NCBI RefSeq assembly: GCF_017052585.1
Contig: NZ_JAFFHZ010000001.1
Span: 3,886,001 to 3,950,000, forward strand
Source: Paenibacillus apiarius
GTDB lineage: Bacteria; Bacillota; Bacilli; Paenibacillales; Paenibacillaceae
Length of the DNA stretch: 64,000 bases
Direction: 5' to 3'
The notes beneath the pieces were generated by a model, which worked only from the letters and a program-made list of their open reading frames with translations, had not been told where the DNA came from and ran no database searches. Below, piece after piece: positions 7,873 to 15,146 of this stretch (position 1 is the stretch's first letter; the number at the start of each line of letters is the position of its first letter). The position numbers and the translations under genes were made by a program.

Positions 7873-8691
7873 ATGGATGGACTCAGCCAGCAATCTCCAT
7901 ATGTCATTACCGTATGTTCCGATTCGGTAGGGGAAACTGCGGAAAGCGTCGTACGGGCCACCGTACGTCAATTTCAAGGTCAAGAGGTAAAGATCAAGCG
8001 GGTCAGTCATATAAAGCATGAGGATGAAATTCGGACTGTAATGGAACAAGCGAGCAGTGAGGGCGGCTTTGTCGTATACACGCTCGTGCAGCCGGAACTG
8101 CGCGAGATGATGAAGGAAGAAGCCATCCGGCTAGGAGTGCGCGCCGTCGATATTATGGGTCCGATGATGCAAGCGTTTATCGATACGTTCAATGATGCGC
8201 CCCGCCGACAGCCGGGCTTGCTCCATCAGATGGACGACGATTATTTCCGGAGAATGGAAGCGATTGAATTCACCGTCAAATGCGATGATGGCCGGGATAC
8301 GACGGCAATTCTGGAAGCCGACATCGTGCTTGTCGGCGTGTCCCGCACTTCAAAGACGCCTTTAAGCATTTTCCTGAGCCATAAAGGCTACAAAGTGGCA
8401 AATGTGCCGCTCGTTCCAGAAGTGAAACCGCCGCAGGAAATGTACCAGATTTCCGGCGACCGCATCTTCATGCTGACGATGAGCGCCGAGCAGCTGCTGC
8501 GTATCAGGGAAGAACGGCTCAAGTCATTGGGGCTTCCGAACGGCTCCAGTTACGTGTCCACGGAGCGGATTCAAGAAGAACTGCATTATGGAAGCGTGCT
8601 GGCGGATGCATGGAAGTGCCATGTGCTGGATGTGTCGGATAAAGCTATAGAAGAAACAGCCAACATTATAGTCCGGTTGCTGCTATCGTAA
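7873..8691 (+). CDS. ppsR: PPDK regulatory kinase/pyrophosphorylase (DUF299, PpsR/YqfL)
   Basis: Bifunctional ADP-dependent kinase and Pi-dependent pyrophosphorylase of the DUF299 family, which switches pyruvate phosphate dikinase (or PEP synthase) off and on. The 272 residues include VCSDSVGETAE near the N-terminus and the P-loop-like GVSRTSKTPLS near 155, both diagnostic. AAGGAAGGGG overlapping the ccpN stop serves as ribosome site. Cotranscription with ccpN is conserved in Bacilli; genetic data in B. subtilis implicate YqfL in CcpN-dependent effects. Here it completes a gluconeogenic control cassette with glpX and the SR1P-like peptide. No PPDK gene is in the window. Confidence 0.92.
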   Translation: MDGLSQQSPYVITVCSDSVGETAESVVRATVRQFQGQEVKIKRVSHIKHEDEIRTVMEQASSEGGFVVYTLVQPELREMMKEEAIRLGVRAVDIMGPMMQAFIDTFNDAPRRQPGLLHQMDDDYFRRMEAIEFTVKCDDGRDTTAILEADIVLVGVSRTSKTPLSIFLSHKGYKVANVPLVPEVKPPQEMYQISGDRIFMLTMSAEQLLRIREERLKSLGLPNGSSYVSTERIQEELHYGSVLADAWKCHVLDVSDKAIEETANIIVRLLLS

Positions 8692-8695
8692 ACAA

Positions 8696-8733
8696 AAGGC
8701 TGGCGAACCTCCAAGGAGAGGAACGCCAGCCTT
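8696..8733 (+). terminator. stem-loop after ppsR
   Basis: A perfect 10-bp stem, AAGGCTGGCG with CGCCAGCCTT, follows the ppsR stop by four bases. Only two T residues follow, so it is a strong hairpin with a weak U-tract. It probably ends the ccpN-ppsR transcript. Confidence 0.6.
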
Positions 8734-8756
8734 CGCCGATCAGAATAATCGCTTGG

Positions 8757-8779
8757 GCCGGCAGCGAGTTGCTGCCGGC
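8757..8779. terminator. stem-loop at the 3' end of the aminotransferase gene
   Basis: A perfect 9-bp stem GCCGGCAGC with GCTGCCGGC around a 5-base loop, lying between the convergent ppsR and aminotransferase genes. It lacks a good T-run on either strand. Probable transcript-end hairpin for the minus-strand gene. Confidence 0.5.
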
Positions 8780-8806
8780 TTCTTGCTATATAAACACAGG
8801 CTCAAC

Positions 8807-10102
8807 TTATTGGGTCAGGTCAATGACTCCCCGGTAGATCGTGTCAAACAATTGTTCCAGATGCTCCTCTTCGATGCAGGAGAAGGCAATGCGCAGATCG
8901 GTCTCGCCAAGCGCGATGGTGCCTACGCCATACTGGTTCAAAAGATGGGTGCGAAGCGTCTCGGCTTGCACGGTATTCAACTTCAAGCACATGAAGTAAC
9001 CGGAGTTGAAGGGGTAATAGCTCCATACGTCTCCGTATTTCCCGCTGTCGAGCAGAGATTTCACTTTGTTGGCGCGGGATTTCATGATGTTGAACTTCTC
9101 TTGCTTCTGCGCATCGAAGTCCGGAGACTGGAGCGCGTGAAGCACGAACGTCTGCGAAGGATGCGGCCCGCTGGAAATCGTTGCGCGAATGATGCCGAGC
9201 GTCTTCTGCTCAAGTGCGGACAGCAGTGCTTCGGACTCGGCGGCATACGTGATGAACCCTACACGGAAGCCCCAGACGTATTCCTCTTTCGTTGCGCCGT
9301 CTACCTTAACAGGCAGCACATTCGAATGAAGGGATGCCAGATTGCCGAACAACGATTCATGCATGGAATCTTCAAAGAACAAGCCGAAGTAGGCATCGTC
9401 CGTCACGACGACAAGCCGCATTCCGGCTTCAGCCGCTTCTTGAATCGCAGCGACGATCGCTTGTCCCTCTTCCCGGCCCGGCGTATATCCCGTAGGGTTG
9501 TTCGGGAAGTTCAGCAGGACGATGGCTTTGCCTTTGTCCCGATTGGCAAGCAGCGCATCGCGCAATCCCTCGCTGTTGAATTTCCATTCCTCATTGTAGA
9601 GCGGATAGTATACCATCTCCGCCCCGCGGCGGATGCCGAATGTCAGTTCATAGTTTTCCCAATTTTTATCCGGCATGATGACGACGTCGCCCTCATCAGC
9701 GAACAAGTCGGCTACGATACTTAAACCATGCGTCAGCGCATTGGTTACAATCGGGTTGCTTATTTGCTTGCCTTCAAGCGAAGGGTTCTCCTTCAGCATC
9801 TTCTCGCGCCACAATTTGCGCAGCTCCGGCTTGCCTGCCGGCGGTGCATATGGATAAATATCTTTCGGGTTATAGGCGGAAAGCGAATCCTGAATGACAC
9901 GAAGGTGCATCGGTGTTCCGCCTTCAGTGGCGATTCCGATCGTTGCGTTGAAAGCTTTCGCTTTGCTTGCTGCTTCCGCGGATTGGCTCAGAATGCCTTC
10001 CTTAGGGAAGTAAATCTGCTGAGCGAGGCGGGAGAGCATGGCATAGATGTTCGGATTGTCTTGGCGAATCGTTTCATTCAATTGTTGAGACAGTGGGTTC
10101 AT
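8807..10102 (-). CDS. PLP-dependent class I/II aminotransferase
   Basis: Fold-type I aminotransferase of 431 residues, cytoplasmic. Seen are the NFPNNPTGYTP motif that positions PLP, DDAYFGLFF with the cofactor-binding Asp/Tyr, the GATKEEYVWG segment with the probable Schiff-base lysine, and GFRVGF/LRIAFS near the C-terminus with the substrate-binding Arg. The start at 10102 has GGAAGG at nine bases; an in-frame ATG at 10147 lacks one. The substrate cannot be told from sequence; aspartate or aromatic amino acids are common in this group. Its upstream region is filled by a tandem repeat, described separately. Confidence 0.85.
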   Translation of the reverse strand: MNPLSQQLNETIRQDNPNIYAMLSRLAQQIYFPKEGILSQSAEAASKAKAFNATIGIATEGGTPMHLRVIQDSLSAYNPKDIYPYAPPAGKPELRKLWREKMLKENPSLEGKQISNPIVTNALTHGLSIVADLFADEGDVVIMPDKNWENYELTFGIRRGAEMVYYPLYNEEWKFNSEGLRDALLANRDKGKAIVLLNFPNNPTGYTPGREEGQAIVAAIQEAAEAGMRLVVVTDDAYFGLFFEDSMHESLFGNLASLHSNVLPVKVDGATKEEYVWGFRVGFITYAAESEALLSALEQKTLGIIRATISSGPHPSQTFVLHALQSPDFDAQKQEKFNIMKSRANKVKSLLDSGKYGDVWSYYPFNSGYFMCLKLNTVQAETLRTHLLNQYGVGTIALGETDLRIAFSCIEEEHLEQLFDTIYRGVIDLTQ

Positions 10103-10134
10103 ATCGTCCATCCTTCCAACATCATTCTTTAAGG

Positions 10135-10465
10135 CCCTTTTGATCACGATGAATATCTTGAAGCAAATTCGACATCGAATCTTGCAATCACCCTCGAAGT
10201 CCGGTGCTCATGTAGTCTCGTCTACACTCCGCTCCTCCTTCTTCGGCTTCTTGCAACCTTCTCGGTGCTGAAAAGGGCTCCCTTTTGATCACGATGAATG
10301 CCTTGAAGCAAATTCGACATCGAATCTTGCAATCACCCTCGAAGTCCGGTGCTCATGTAGTCTCGTCCTACACTCCGCTCCTCCTTCTTCGGCTTCTTGC
10401 AACCTTCTCGGTGCTGAAAAGGGCTCCCTTTTGATCACGATGAATGCCTTGAAGCAAATTCGACA
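10135..10465. repeat. 145-bp intergenic tandem repeat, 2.3 copies
   Basis: Units begin with CCCTTTTGATCACGATGAAT at 10135, 10280 and 10426. The first two are complete (145 and 146 bp, the second with one extra C) and almost identical; the third is cut after about 40 bases. The unit includes the GCTCCTCCTTCTTCGGCTTC segment. Nothing in it is open over a useful length on either strand. It lies in the leader of the aminotransferase and was made by recent duplication. It looks like a dispersed Paenibacillus intergenic repeat, but only this locus is visible here. Confidence 0.85.
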
Positions 10466-10546
10466 ACAGGCGCCTTAGAAGCTTACATAACTTTTTCCTA
10501 TTATATCATCATTTTTCCACATTCGTCACGAAAGAATGGATTGAGG

Positions 10547-10562
10547 GGCTCTGTTGCAAAAC
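10547..10562. mobile_element. possible IS6-family terminal repeat relic
   Basis: GGCTCTGTTGCAAAAC closely matches the terminal inverted repeats of Gram-positive IS6-family elements (IS257/IS431 type, GGTTCTGTTGCAAAG). No transposase or second end is present nearby, so at most a solitary end remains. A chance match of about 13 bases is possible. The rest of 10466-10699 holds no gene, only AT-rich DNA leading to the AraC start. Confidence 0.3.
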
Positions 10563-10699
10563 CATGTACAAATTGTGACTTCAGGTGGTAGTATAGTAAA
10601 ATAGTGCAAACTTTTCGAATAAAGATGCAGGAAATTTTCTCTGCTCACCCCAATAAATTTATTTTGCTTGCAAGAGCGATAGAGAAGGAGGCACTCACC

Positions 10700-11485
10700 G
10701 TGTTAAATGCTGCGCCGACTTTGTATGAGTTAAAGCCGGCTTGTGCCAAGATTACGTGCGAACCGAATTGGAAATGGCTGAAGCGGGAGAAGGCGATGCC
10801 GAATTACGACTTGTTCTATGTCTGGGGAGGGGAAGGGGAACTGTTCCTCAATGATGAGCCGCATGAAATCGGCAAGGGGAGCTGTTTTCTGTTTCGCCCA
10901 GGAGACCATACGTCCGCTACGCATAATCCGCAGAAGCCGTTGACACTGACGTATATCCATTTTGATGTCAATACGGAGGTCACCGAAATTCCCGCGCCTT
11001 ATCGGAAGCTGGAGGAGACGGTCGACTTCGAACATTTGCTGGCGCGTTATGTCCGTTTGTTCCTGGCGGATACTTATGGGGCCGAGATTGAAGCGCAGCT
11101 CGTCTTAAAGCAGCTGATGATCCATCTGCTGCGCGTAGACAAGGAAGAGCCTGGCGAGCGAAAGACAAGCCATCAATTAGCCGAGTCCATTCAAGAAATT
11201 GCAAATTACATCCGCCAAAATCCGGGAGCCAATCATCGTATACAAGATTTGGCTAAACGGGCGCAGCTGTCGCCGCGTTACTTTTCCGTGAAGTTCAAAG
11301 AGCTGATTGGCATGTCGGTACAAACCTATATTATTCGTTCCCGCATCGAGCGGGCAGAGCATCTGCTGCATCACGCGGGCATGAACGTCACGGAGGTGGC
11401 GGATGCGCTCGGCTATCGGGATATTTTCTTCTTCAGCCGCCAATTCAAGCAGTATACCGGACGCAGTCCATCCGAAATTCGTTAA
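10700..11485 (+). CDS. AraC-family transcriptional regulator
   Basis: DNA-binding regulator of 261 residues with an N-terminal cupin-like sensing domain (GEGELFLNDEPHEIGKG and FRPGDHTSAT near 50-75) and a C-terminal pair of helix-turn-helix motifs (IQDLAKRAQLSPRYFSVKFK near 180 and VTEVADALGYRDIFFFSRQF near 232, then the Pro-Ser-Glu end). The start is GTG 10700 with AGAAGGAGG eight bases upstream; the frame extends back to 10604 without a ribosome site. Its neighbours are monocistronic, so its target is unknown. The sensor fold suggests a sugar or sugar acid ligand. Confidence 0.88.
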   Translation: MLNAAPTLYELKPACAKITCEPNWKWLKREKAMPNYDLFYVWGGEGELFLNDEPHEIGKGSCFLFRPGDHTSATHNPQKPLTLTYIHFDVNTEVTEIPAPYRKLEETVDFEHLLARYVRLFLADTYGAEIEAQLVLKQLMIHLLRVDKEEPGERKTSHQLAESIQEIANYIRQNPGANHRIQDLAKRAQLSPRYFSVKFKELIGMSVQTYIIRSRIERAEHLLHHAGMNVTEVADALGYRDIFFFSRQFKQYTGRSPSEIR

Positions 11486-11523
11486 GGATGCGGGCAGGCG
11501 CGGAATCGGATATGAACATGAAC

Positions 11524-11577
11524 AAGGCCGCTCTCGGTTCTCTTCCCACACAATGGAAAAGAAACGGAAGCGGCCTT
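11524..11577. terminator. terminator between AraC gene and psd
   Basis: AAGGCCGCT pairs with AGCGGCCTT (9 bp) across a long loop that can fold further (TTCTCTTCC with GGAAAAGAA). It lies between convergent genes. No strong T-run, so efficiency is uncertain. Confidence 0.55.
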
Positions 11578-11621
11578 GACATTCATCTATTGAGTTAAGC
11601 GAATGAGCGGCCGCGCCACGA

Positions 11622-12440
11622 TTAAGGCTGTTGCTTCAACTGGCGCTCCGGCCGCGCATGCAGCTGCCCCAAGCCTTCTCCCATCTTTACCTTCGCGCCG
11701 AGCTGCAAATCGCTGCGCGGTTCGAACGTTCCGCTCTCCGTCAGCAGCACGACAGTTGAACCGAATTCAAAGTAGGCAAGATCCTGTCCGCGTTCATAAG
11801 ACGGCAAGACAGTATCATTCGTATAGCGGATACTGCTCACGTTGAGCGCTCCTACTTTGACAACCGCCACTTCACCTGAAGCATGCCGAATATACGTAAT
11901 TAAACGTTCGTTGCGGCTAAGTACTCTCGGCATATGCTGCAGCCCGAAATCATTGACCGGATATACCCGTCCCGGCACATGCTCGCTCTCGACGGTGGTA
12001 CCTTTTACAGGGGAGTGAATACGATGATAATCGGTAGGGCTCAAATAGAGCACAAAGCAATAGCCCCGCTTGTACTTTTGCCGATGCGGCGATCGGTGCA
12101 GCAGCTCATCGAGCGTATAGTCTTGCCCCTTAACGTTAAAGATGAGCCCCTCTTCAATCGGCCCCATCCCGGTAATGAGCGCGTCGACAGGACTGAGCAG
12201 GGTTTGCTCCCCTTCGGTGAGCGGCCGCATTCCCGGCTTTAACCGCCGCGTGAAGAAGTCGTTCAACGTGCGGTATTCAAGGAGCGGCTTCTCCGCTTCC
12301 TCCACCTTTATTTTGTAAGTCTTCGCAAAAGTGGGGATCAATTTCCGGCTAAATCCCGAATTGGCAAAGTTTCCGGCTATGCGCGACACCCATTTGCGAG
12401 AGGACAATTCGGTTAATAGCCGTAACAATCGTTTCGTCAT
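11622..12440 (-). CDS. psd: phosphatidylserine decarboxylase proenzyme
   Basis: Converts phosphatidylserine to phosphatidylethanolamine at the membrane. The 272-residue proenzyme self-cleaves at a serine to form a pyruvoyl cofactor. The cleavage site is FGSTVV with Ser228, giving a small alpha chain of about 45 residues. The protease triad is visible as SPVDA (Asp86), His139 in DYHRIHSP and Ser228. The length fits the short Bacillus-type PSD. A GGTGAT element precedes the ATG. It is downstream of the YheC/YheD-like gene on the same strand, separated by 150 bases; no pssA is in the window. Confidence 0.93.
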   Translation of the reverse strand: MTKRLLRLLTELSSRKWVSRIAGNFANSGFSRKLIPTFAKTYKIKVEEAEKPLLEYRTLNDFFTRRLKPGMRPLTEGEQTLLSPVDALITGMGPIEEGLIFNVKGQDYTLDELLHRSPHRQKYKRGYCFVLYLSPTDYHRIHSPVKGTTVESEHVPGRVYPVNDFGLQHMPRVLSRNERLITYIRHASGEVAVVKVGALNVSSIRYTNDTVLPSYERGQDLAYFEFGSTVVLLTESGTFEPRSDLQLGAKVKMGEGLGQLHARPERQLKQQP

Positions 12441-12590
12441 CGTTTACAATCACCTGGTTTATGTAGCGCCTTCATGGGACGCTCTGTATTTTGTCATCAC
12501 ACAGAACCACGTTGCCCGTGCTTCCTGTGGACTATCTTGACACAGAACGCCCCTTTTTTCAATACAATAGTACATAACGGCGCTAGCCAA

Positions 12591-13691
12591 TTACCGGTGT
12601 TGATATTGATGAAGTAACGAAACTCCGTAAGCGATGGGGTTGGCATATGTGGCCTTCCACGTTTCGATCTGATTTGCCTCGCGAAAGCTGTAACGTTGGT
12701 CCCGTCCGTTGCATTCGATAAACAACGGCATTCCGTCCGGAGAAACTCCTATATCGAGCCCGATGTCTGCCAATCTGGGAAGAACTTCAGACAGTCGGCA
12801 AGCGACCCGCAGGGAGAATTCGGATACGCGCTGATGAAGCGCGGCATAGGGCAGATGGGGACACGCGGCAGCCGCCAGATCCTCGAACCGTTGGACCGTA
12901 CCGCCTTGCGCGACATTCGTTAAGAAGGTGTGAGGCGGAGCGACTTTGCCGACGATGCCTGTTATTTGCCATTCTTCCGTGCCGTCACGCTGCACCGATA
13001 CCCGTAAATCGAACGGGCGCTGTTGGTACGTTGCTAAAGGAAGCAGCTGCTGCACAAGGTAGGTTTCATTGGCAAGCTTAGACATGACACCCCAAGGCAG
13101 GCTGCCTTGCTCCGTCTCCGCTATTTTCCAGTGGCGAACACGATTGGCGGTGCGAACCATGTACGTGGTCCGCCATCCGGAACGCTTGCGTTCCAGCTTC
13201 ATGACGCCGCGTCCGATGCTGCTGTTATCCGGCTTTAGTATGAGCGCGTCGTATCGATCCATCATTGCAGTGATGGACGCTTGGTGCGCGATGGCCGTAT
13301 CAGGCAGGTGGGGAGCAATACTGCGATCCGTGCTCAACAGATCATGAATCGTCATTTTCCCGTACCGGTTTACTTGATTAAACAGAGCGACTTCACGCTC
13401 AACCAAAGCGCGAACGCGGGCATGCGCTGCCGAACGAAAATAAATGGCCCTATTATGGATGACGCGGGGAAGAGGCATGCGGCGCTTTACATAGCCTCCG
13501 CGTCCTCTCACATAGGCGGTGACCTCCATGTGGCGAATATCTACGTCTTCGATGCGGAAGTAACATGGAATAACTCCGAGCTTCCGCGCAGCTTCTTCAT
13601 AGAACGCAATCGCTTCGTGCTTTGTTTTTCCACGGATCAGCCCGCGCAATAGATTTGCATTGAACAAGATGCCGATTCGGTTATCGGACAT
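12591..13691 (-). CDS. YheC/YheD-family ATP-grasp protein (endospore coat-associated)
   Basis: ATP-grasp family protein of 366 residues, similar to B. subtilis YheC/YheD, reported as associated with the endospore coat. Visible are the N-terminal IGILFNANLLRGL, a central ATP-grasp core (LILKPDNSSIGRGVMKLER near 148-166 as the nucleotide loop, FDLRVSVQRD near 215) and the metal-binding end LFIECNGRDQRYSF near 330. The ribosome site GGAGGAGG lies before the ATG. Enzymatic product unknown; the family probably ligates an amino acid or similar group. It is divergent from a spore-type glycosyltransferase, at the edge of the spore-surface island. Confidence 0.85.
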   Translation of the reverse strand: MSDNRIGILFNANLLRGLIRGKTKHEAIAFYEEAARKLGVIPCYFRIEDVDIRHMEVTAYVRGRGGYVKRRMPLPRVIHNRAIYFRSAAHARVRALVEREVALFNQVNRYGKMTIHDLLSTDRSIAPHLPDTAIAHQASITAMMDRYDALILKPDNSSIGRGVMKLERKRSGWRTTYMVRTANRVRHWKIAETEQGSLPWGVMSKLANETYLVQQLLPLATYQQRPFDLRVSVQRDGTEEWQITGIVGKVAPPHTFLTNVAQGGTVQRFEDLAAAACPHLPYAALHQRVSEFSLRVACRLSEVLPRLADIGLDIGVSPDGMPLFIECNGRDQRYSFREANQIETWKATYANPIAYGVSLLHQYQHR

Positions 13692-13853
13692 GGACGTACC
13701 TCCTCCAGGTTCAAAGCGCCATGTACGCTTTGCCAGCGGCGTTAATGCATCGTATGTATGTCTCCTGTCAAGGGTATGGACGAGTGCAGAAGGCCGAATG
13801 TCTAATTTAGCTGTAATAGGGTGAACGACAGGATTAACGAAAGGAGGAACGCT

Positions 13854-15014
13854 ATGCGACTACCTAAGGTGGCAGTCATTACTCCAGGAACGTTCCCGAT
13901 TCCTTCTGGTTCCAGCAGTTCCGTGGAACGTGTGGTTGAATATGTGGCTAGCTTGGCTTCTGACCGGATGGAAGCGCGCATTTATTCGAAGCAGTGGTTC
14001 GGACAAGAACGGTATGGAACGGTTCGCGGCGTGCCGTGCGAACGTGTCAGTGCGGGCAGTTCACGAATGTATTTGCAAGGAGTAATGCAGCAGCTGCGCG
14101 CGTTTGCTCCAGACATCATTCAGGTAGAGAATCGCCCGCGCTTCGTTCTGCCTCTCATCCGCTCCTTTCCGGATTCCAGGGTATGGCTCAGTCTCCATTC
14201 CACGACATTTATTAATCCGAAGCACATTGCGCGGAGAATGCTGCGGCTGGCGCTGCGTTCCGCTGATCGAATCTTTGTTAATAGCCGCTATTTGTTCAAT
14301 CAAGTAGCGACGGCATGCCCTGAATGCGCAAGCCGCATCATCATCAATCCGCTCGGAGTGGATGGAGAACGGTTCATATCACGCTGGACGGGGGACGGTG
14401 AACGGAGAGTGCAAGCGGGCAAGCAGATGCAGGGATGGGAGCATCGCGACATCATCATGTACGTAGGGCGGATTATCCCCTTGAAAGGGGTGCACTGTTT
14501 GCTGCGGGCTGTGCCCCAAGTCATCGAGAAGCACCCACAGGCGCTGTTCGTCATCGTCGGGAGCGCATTTTACGGTTCCCTGCGCAAGACAGCCTATGTG
14601 CGCAGGCTGGAGCGAATCGGCAGAAAATATCCGCATCATGTCCGCTTCGTCCCTTACGTCCCGCATGAGGAAGTCCCCAAGTGGTATGCGCTGGCGGATA
14701 TGGCCGTGGTTCCGTCCGTGGCACGGGAAGCATTCGGTCTCGTTAATCTCGAAGCGATGGCTTCGGGGGTTCCCGTCGTGGCGACCAGAGTAGGCGGCAT
14801 TCAAGAAGTTGTAAAAGACGGGGTGACTGGGTTGCTCGTCCCGCCATTCCGCTTGAAGGAGCATTTGACCGGAGCGTTGCTTCGTATGTTGGGGGACAGC
14901 GATATGAGGCGCCGTATGGGAGAGGCCGCTGTACGGCATGTGCAGACCCAATTTACTTGGAAACAAACGGCGGAACGCTGGGCGGATGAGGTATGCGGCT
15001 GCCACATCGAGTAG
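13854..15014 (+). CDS. GT4 glycosyltransferase, CotSA-like
   Basis: Retaining GT-B glycosyltransferase of 386 residues. The N-terminal domain starts LPKVAVITPGTFPIPSG, the acceptor/nucleotide side has YVGRIIPLKGVHCLL near 200, and the family EX7E signature is REAFGLVNLEAMASG with its first Glu near 292, followed by VVATRVGG. Similar proteins (CotSA, YtcC) are spore coat associated in B. subtilis. The start ATG 13854 follows AAAGGAGG. It lies just upstream of the giant repeat protein gene, and could glycosylate it or a coat polysaccharide. Substrate unknown. Confidence 0.88.
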   Translation: MRLPKVAVITPGTFPIPSGSSSSVERVVEYVASLASDRMEARIYSKQWFGQERYGTVRGVPCERVSAGSSRMYLQGVMQQLRAFAPDIIQVENRPRFVLPLIRSFPDSRVWLSLHSTTFINPKHIARRMLRLALRSADRIFVNSRYLFNQVATACPECASRIIINPLGVDGERFISRWTGDGERRVQAGKQMQGWEHRDIIMYVGRIIPLKGVHCLLRAVPQVIEKHPQALFVIVGSAFYGSLRKTAYVRRLERIGRKYPHHVRFVPYVPHEEVPKWYALADMAVVPSVAREAFGLVNLEAMASGVPVVATRVGGIQEVVKDGVTGLLVPPFRLKEHLTGALLRMLGDSDMRRRMGEAAVRHVQTQFTWKQTAERWADEVCGCHIE

Positions 15015-15077
15015 AACTCCATATCCGAAAAAACCGCATGCTTCTAAATGTTCTGCAATGAGTGGCATAGGCGAGTG

Positions 15078-15105
15078 ACGGGATGGCACTCGGGTGCATA
15101 TAATG
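15078..15105 (+). promoter_or_regulatory. probable sigma-K promoter of the giant repeat gene
   Basis: AC at 15078-15079, then exactly 17 bases, then CATATAATG at 15097-15105. This fits the sigma-K consensus (AC, 17 bp, CATANNNTA) with one mismatch at the end, and lies about 40 bases before the gene start. It would place expression in the mother cell late in sporulation. A sigma-A reading (TATAAT with a poor TGACGG -35) is possible. Confidence 0.5.
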
Positions 15106-15146
15106 TTTTAGGTTTAGACTGTAGCCCGTCGGAAAGGAGAGAGCAC

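Noticed and set aside
8753-9724. 323-codon plus-strand frame opposite the aminotransferase
   Set aside because: Antisense shadow of a clear PLP enzyme; no ribosome site and no family motif.
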